Shown here one piece after another: positions 5,914 through 9,432 of a stretch of DNA of 9,432 nt (position 1 is the stretch's first letter; each line of letters begins with the position of its first letter). This DNA comes from an uncultured Flavobacteriales bacterium (GTDB lineage: Bacteria > Bacteroidota > Bacteroidia > Flavobacteriales_D > Crocinitomicaceae): assembly GCA_905479845.1 (NCBI GenBank), contig CAJQOB010000135.1, forward strand, positions 1 through 9,432, written 5' to 3'. The translations under genes and the position numbers were made by a program. The notes below the pieces were generated by a model that searched no databases, had not been told where the DNA came from, and worked only from the letters and a program-made list of their open reading frames with translations.

Positions 5914-6661
5914 TGTATTGTTCATAGTATTATTTACTATCGTTGCAATGGGATGCTCATCTTCATCAAATAATGACAAGAAGTTGGTTGTTGCTGTTGC
6001 GGCCAGTGGTCAATTTGCATTTAAGGAGCTCGCTGAAGAGTTCTCTGAAGAATATAAAATAGAAGTTGATGTTATCACGGGTTCGTCGGGGAAATTAACG
6101 ACTCAAATTCTGAATGGAGCACCATACGATGTTTTCGTTTCTGCAAATATGTATTATACTGAAGTACTTGAACAGTCCCAGAAGACGTATCAGTCTCCTT
6201 TCGTTTATAGTTATGGGGTACCATTGATCTGGACGATGAATCCTCAACTTAAATTGAATTCGATTGCGAACTGTCTAAAATCTTCCCGTGTACAACGAAT
6301 AGCAATTGCTAACCCCCAAAATGCACCTTATGGAGAAATGGCCATTAGTTATATGAAACAATTGGGGATTTATGAAGCCATAGAGAAGAAACTTGTTTTT
6401 GGAGAGAGTATCTCACAAGTGAACGAATATACCCTGAATAAAACTGTTGATGTTGGTATAACATCAAAGTCCGTAATTTCTTCGCCAAAATTGAAGGGTA
6501 AGGGATATTACGTTGAACTCGATGAAACATTTTATATTGAACAAGGAATGGCGCTTATTGACAACGGAACCTCGAATGATATAAAAAAACAATTTAAGGA
6601 GTTTGTTCAATCAGAAAAGGGAAAAAAAATTTTAAAATCATTTGGATACGTTGAAAAATGA
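5906..6661 (+). CDS. modA: Molybdate/tungstate-binding lipoprotein ModA
   Basis: 251-residue substrate-binding protein for molybdate or tungstate uptake. The N-terminus is a lipoprotein signal with lipobox IVAMGC, cysteine 17, followed by CSSSSNNDKK, so the protein is likely anchored on the periplasmic face of a membrane. ModA blocks in order: VVAVAASGQFAFKELAEEF (28-46), ITGSSGKLTTQILNGAPYDVFVSAN (57-81), IANPQNAPYGEMA (134-146), FGESISQVNEY (165-175) and VDVGITSKS (181-189). The serines of AAS and GSSG, the alanine of NAPYG and the residues of ESISQV correspond to known oxyanion contacts in ModA proteins. The tyrosine contact of E. coli ModA is not evident in VGITSKS, as in some other family members. 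The gene starts 8 nt inside the permease gene and its stop overlaps modB (ATGA). Molybdate and tungstate cannot be told apart from sequence. Confidence 0.92.
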   Translation: MRNVLFIVLFTIVAMGCSSSSNNDKKLVVAVAASGQFAFKELAEEFSEEYKIEVDVITGSSGKLTTQILNGAPYDVFVSANMYYTEVLEQSQKTYQSPFVYSYGVPLIWTMNPQLKLNSIANCLKSSRVQRIAIANPQNAPYGEMAISYMKQLGIYEAIEKKLVFGESISQVNEYTLNKTVDVGITSKSVISSPKLKGKGYYVELDETFYIEQGMALIDNGTSNDIKKQFKEFVQSEKGKKILKSFGYVEK

Positions 6662-7335
6662 TTGATTTAGATCCTATATGGCTTTCGATGAAGTTAGCAA
6701 TGCTAACTTCATTTCTATTACTGGTCATAGGCTTACCAATCGCATATGGGCTAAGTCAGTGGAAATCAAAAATGAAGATTGTTGTAGAAAGCTTTGTCAG
6801 TTTACCTATTATTCTTCCCCCAACCGTTATTGGATTCTATCTACTCATTTTATTTTCTCCAGAAAATGCCTTTGGAAAAACGTTAGGAGATGCTGGGATT
6901 CAAATTCCGTTTACATTTACGGGGATACTCATAGCATCGTTAGTCTATAGCTTCCCATTTATGATTCAGCCAATTCAAAAAGGAATAGAAAACATCCCAG
7001 ATCATTATTGGAATATCTCTTATACCCTTGGGAAATCAAAATTTGAAACCTTTATCCGAATCATTTTGCCGAATATCAAGCGCTCAGTGATTACCGGGTT
7101 TATTCTCACCTTCGCACATACGATGGGGGAATTCGGCGTTATTTTAATGATCGGAGGGAACATACCAGGAGAAACGAAAGTTGCCTCACTTGCCATTTAT
7201 AGCGATATCGAAGCCCTAAATTATAGTGGAGCCCATACCTATTCAATTATTCTATTGGCCATATCAATCGCAATTATTATCATTTTAAATGCGATGAATT
7301 TGGGGCGTTCACAGTCTACTAAAAAAATGAAATAA
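6658..7335 (+). CDS. modB: Molybdate ABC transporter permease ModB
   Basis: 225-residue inner-membrane permease of the molybdate importer, with about five or six helices. Diagnostic blocks are LPIILPPTVIGFYLL (49-63), the cytoplasmic EAA loop (YTLGKSKFETFIRIILPNIKR, 122-142, with conserved glycine 125) that docks on the ATPase, and GEFGVILMIGGNIPGETKVASLAIY (157-181), a signature of ModB. Length fits stand-alone ModB. Translation is coupled to modA through an ATGA overlap. The matching ATPase gene is not adjacent; the natural partner is the short modC at the head of the locus. The ABC-2 ATPase three genes upstream is less likely because it has its own permease. This appears to be the last gene of the cluster, with 90 nt to the next gene and no clear terminator hairpin. 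Confidence 0.92.
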   Translation: MIDLDPIWLSMKLAMLTSFLLLVIGLPIAYGLSQWKSKMKIVVESFVSLPIILPPTVIGFYLLILFSPENAFGKTLGDAGIQIPFTFTGILIASLVYSFPFMIQPIQKGIENIPDHYWNISYTLGKSKFETFIRIILPNIKRSVITGFILTFAHTMGEFGVILMIGGNIPGETKVASLAIYSDIEALNYSGAHTYSIILLAISIAIIIILNAMNLGRSQSTKKMK

Positions 7336-7406
7336 TTCTCATTCTGTGCAACAATGAAAACTGTTTTCTAGATAAATTAAAACTTCAAAAATCAACTGAT
7401 TAACCA

Positions 7407-7414
7407 TAAATTTG
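7407..7414 (+). promoter_or_regulatory. Candidate -7 element before the 7426 gene
   Basis: TAAATTTG fits TAnnTTTG exactly. It lies only 11 nt before the ATG, so the leader would be very short or absent. No strong TTTG is seen at the expected -33 distance. If real, the following gene is transcribed apart from modAB. Confidence 0.3.
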
Positions 7415-7425
7415 ACAAAACCCTT

Positions 7426-8451
7426 ATGAAAATGACAAATGTCGGACTGAGAGTAGTATCAAATATTTTTATCGCTCTTGCACTTTTTACTTCTTCTTGT
7501 GCAATTTCAAGTAAGTCAAATTCAGTAGCTACAAATACTCTTGAAGTTAAAAACTATACGGAAATTGATGAAAAGGATCAATTTGCCTCCTTAACTTTCA
7601 ATATTCCGTTGGTGGCGTACACAGCAAACAGGCATAGCGTGAGTGTTCCTCTTGGATTTAATACAAATTATACTCATGCAAAATATGGGTACATCAATGG
7701 TAAGTATGAAAACGAAATAAAAGTGATTGCCATTCAAGAGGGAGAACAAGATTTAGCTAGAAATAATGCTCTTTTTAGTTCTGAATATAATTTGACCTAT
7801 TGCTTTCCTGTCTATAATTCAATAAAGACAATTGATAAACAGGAGCTTAAACTAGGTCAAGATGGGGATTCACTCTATTATGCAATAATGCCTACCAAAA
7901 TTTTAAGGAGGTTCGGTTTAAGAGGAGGGTATAGTGTACAAGCCAACAGTTTCGTTGATAATGGTTATCAGCAGTACGTTAATAATTTTGGGGGCTATCC
8001 ATTAGGGGAATTGGACGGAATGAGTTCACAGAAAAGTAGTGAACTAAGATTTGGAATTTCGTATCAAGAAGCTATCAACACGTCTTTTTTAGGAATCGCG
8101 AAGGGTAAAGAATTTGATTCAAAAACCAGACAAGTATTTACGATTTATTTTGACATTGGACTAAATTTGAAATCAAAGTTCAACGACCTGAGTTATCCGT
8201 ACTTTATTCCTGATCCTAATGGAAGTTCATTCGATTCGAACGATACTGAAGGCATAGCTGTTTTGAACCCTAGTTTTTTCTATTCTAAGAAACCAATAGG
8301 CACTGTCTTAGGAGTTCAAAATATAATTGGCGGAGGTTCTTTTTGGAGTGCTGTAAATGCCGAAGTTGGGTTTTTATCAGGGTATTATAGTAGCTTCATG
8401 GATTCGTTCTTTATAGATTTGAAACTATCCTTTGGATTTGGTCTGAAATAG
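7426..8451 (+). CDS. Unrecognised envelope protein, possible lipoprotein, beta-rich
   Basis: 341 residues, no family recognised. The N-terminus has a hydrophobic segment (residues 10-21) ending LFTSSC with cysteine 25. This looks like a lipoprotein signal, but the lipobox is imperfect (Thr at -3), so ordinary signal cleavage is possible. The mature part is rich in Tyr, Phe, Ser and Asn with alternating patterns and ends in SFFIDLKLSFGFGLK, whose aromatic/hydrophobic alternation resembles a last outer-membrane strand. A predicted barrel or surface lipoprotein is therefore likely. It follows modB by 90 nt on the same strand, but the gap and a candidate promoter element suggest separate transcription, and nothing links it to molybdenum. 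The ATG at 7426 is used; a second ATG at 7432 would shorten it by two residues. The coding status is supported by the long open frame and signal sequence. Confidence 0.7.
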   Translation: MKMTNVGLRVVSNIFIALALFTSSCAISSKSNSVATNTLEVKNYTEIDEKDQFASLTFNIPLVAYTANRHSVSVPLGFNTNYTHAKYGYINGKYENEIKVIAIQEGEQDLARNNALFSSEYNLTYCFPVYNSIKTIDKQELKLGQDGDSLYYAIMPTKILRRFGLRGGYSVQANSFVDNGYQQYVNNFGGYPLGELDGMSSQKSSELRFGISYQEAINTSFLGIAKGKEFDSKTRQVFTIYFDIGLNLKSKFNDLSYPYFIPDPNGSSFDSNDTEGIAVLNPSFFYSKKPIGTVLGVQNIIGGGSFWSAVNAEVGFLSGYYSSFMDSFFIDLKLSFGFGLK

Positions 8452-8862
8452 CTCTTAGTGCTTTCTGGTCGAGAGGATAGTATCTCATCATGTGCAAAAG
8501 TTAAAGTCTCAACTAGAACCACTTGAAAACATCTACCATAATGAAGATAAGACATTTAATGCTATACTATCGCTATAAATGAAAAGCATTGCGATGAATA
8601 CTCGAATGAAATAAGTAAAAAATAGTTTATAGAAGGCAGGAAGAATTCTTATTTGAACCCCTCGAATATTTAAAGAACAAAGATAATTTGATTCCATTTT
8701 GTATCAGCTGTAGGCACAAATTTCAAACTATAGGTTATCCTATGCGATAATACGGATTTGTGCTTCGGTTAATAATTCATTGCTTTAAACCTATTCTTAA
8801 CTTAGAAAACTAATTTTAGTTCTTGAGCTGTACTACGCCTGGAACAAACTCAAAGAGTGCTC
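8452..8862. other. Non-coding interval with several inverted repeats
   Basis: No gene is supported over these 411 bases. They contain AATGCT (8558-8563) inverted against AGCATT (8585-8590), an ATCGC/GCGAT pair (8569-8573 and 8591-8595), and a stronger nested inverted repeat at 8714-8763. From about 8800 the composition becomes more coding-like and leads into the primase fragment. The interval separates the housekeeping-like part of the window from mobile-element DNA and may include an old junction. Confidence 0.5.
8714..8763. repeat. Nested inverted repeat
   Basis: Outer arms GCACAAAT (8714-8721) and ATTTGTGC (8756-8763) are perfect 8-bp complements. Between them is a compact hairpin, ATAGG (8730-8734), loop TTAT, CCTAT (8739-8743). 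The structure ends about 100 nt before the primase reading frame. It is not followed by a T-run, so it is not a standard terminator. It might be a regulatory RNA fold, a protein-binding site or part of an element end. Confidence 0.45.
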
Positions 8863-9432
8863 ATGTACCTTCCACCTCACTATTCAGAAATTGAACAGGT
8901 ACAAAACGAACTCAAAAACATGATTCGGATGTTGAAACCTCACACGGTGATTAATCCATTTTCGAAATCATTGGTGCTTCCACATCACATACCTATGGCG
9001 AGAAGATTGAATACTCAACTCAAACAGTTCATCGAGCAAATTACCTTCTTGCATCAATACCAACGAATGACTGACGAGCAAGGACGATTGATTACCACAC
9101 AAGAAGATGTGGAATTCGGTATCCATCTGTTTATGGAATGTCTGTGGTTGAAAGTCGATGAGCTATCTCCAAGCACGAGAGCATTCTATGAGCAACTCAA
9201 ATCGCATTGGAATGAGCATACGGGAGTAGAACCATTATCGCTCACACAAAGAGAAATCAGACACCAATTCGGAATTTCAAAAACAGGGTTACAGCGACAT
9301 ATTAAATCACTCTTAGAACTGGAATACCTCGCGATTGTCTCAGGAACGATGAACAAAGGCTACCGATATGCACTCCAATACATTGATAATACTAAAGAAC
9401 TCAAAGACGAATTAATGAAAGGATTATGCAAG
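8863..9432 (+). CDS. Mobile-element DNA primase, C-terminal part (open at window end, probably 5'-truncated)
   Basis: The frame from ATG 8863 stays open for 190 codons to the last base of the window. The text matches the C-terminal region of CHC2/Toprim-type DNA primases carried on integrative elements: VQNELKNMIRMLKPHTVINPFSKSL (13-37), the hallmark FIEQITFLHQYQR (56-68), a helical DELSPSTRAFYEQL stretch (99-112), and a winged-helix-like end (LSLTQREIRHQFGISKTGLQRHIKSLLELEYL, 125-156, then a wing to about 171). The catalytic zinc-finger and Toprim parts that should precede this are absent: the frame is closed by a TGA at 8824. Upstream, another frame (about 8801-8926) contains LELYYAWNKLKEC, which may be a frameshifted remnant. 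It therefore looks like a truncated fragment, though a small stand-alone protein cannot be excluded. A GTG at 8857 is another possible start. No other mobile-element gene is visible in the window. Confidence 0.68.
   Translation, partial: MYLPPHYSEIEQVQNELKNMIRMLKPHTVINPFSKSLVLPHHIPMARRLNTQLKQFIEQITFLHQYQRMTDEQGRLITTQEDVEFGIHLFMECLWLKVDELSPSTRAFYEQLKSHWNEHTGVEPLSLTQREIRHQFGISKTGLQRHIKSLLELEYLAIVSGTMNKGYRYALQYIDNTKELKDELMKGLCK

Noticed and set aside
7353..7367. GAAAACTGTTTTC after modB as a transcription terminator.
   Set aside because: The palindrome is AT-rich, would leave almost no loop if fully paired, and has no T-run after it.
8569..8595. ATCGCTATAAA ... ATTGCGAT resembles ModE operator half-sites.
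   Set aside because: It lies downstream of all mod genes with no gene start nearby, one half-site is imperfect, and no modE is in the window; AT-rich DNA gives such matches by chance.
1..9432. tRNA, rRNA or CRISPR arrays.
   Set aside because: No cloverleaf-like segment with conserved tRNA bases, no rRNA-like stretch and no regularly spaced repeats were seen on either strand.

Overview
The window looks like AT-rich Bacteroidota (Flavobacteriia-like) chromosome. The signs are low GC, genes with little or no Shine-Dalgarno sequence, several TAnnTTTG-type -7 promoter elements, a DUF2490 outer-membrane protein and Bacteroidota-style lipoproteins. The genus cannot be read from the sequence.

Layout. 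(a) Positions 1-531, minus strand: two tandem small DMT-superfamily membrane proteins (DUF486), the second cut by the window edge. (b) 532-1018: a non-coding stretch with a clear MITE-like insertion (12-bp perfect terminal inverted repeats, 10-bp target duplication), then a nested inverted repeat and a probable promoter. (c) 1019-7335, plus strand: a compact molybdenum (or tungsten) locus in the order modC - DUF2490 outer-membrane protein - mosB-like - mosA-like - ABC-2 ATPase - ABC-2 permease - modA - modB. From mosB onward the genes are 2 nt apart or overlap. (d) 7426-8451: an unrecognised beta-rich, probably envelope-bound protein. (e) 8452-8862: non-coding DNA with inverted repeats. (f) 8863-9432: the C-terminal part of a mobile-element-type DNA primase, running off the window and probably truncated at its 5' end.

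How the genes may work together. ModA captures molybdate/tungstate outside the inner membrane, and ModB with the short ModC imports it. The two amino-acid-kinase-fold proteins resemble the beta and alpha subunits of the Azotobacter molybdenum storage protein (MoSto), which uses ATP to pack molybdate as polyoxometalate clusters. An ABC-2 type transporter with no obvious molybdate role is translationally coupled between the storage genes and modAB. An outer-membrane barrel candidate sits between modC and the storage genes. The most notable points are a complete import-plus-storage cassette in this type of organism, the embedded ABC-2 transporter, and an alpha-like storage subunit that appears to lack the His-rich cluster-binding segment known from Azotobacter. 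No ModE regulator, molybdenum cofactor gene or nitrogenase gene is present in the window.
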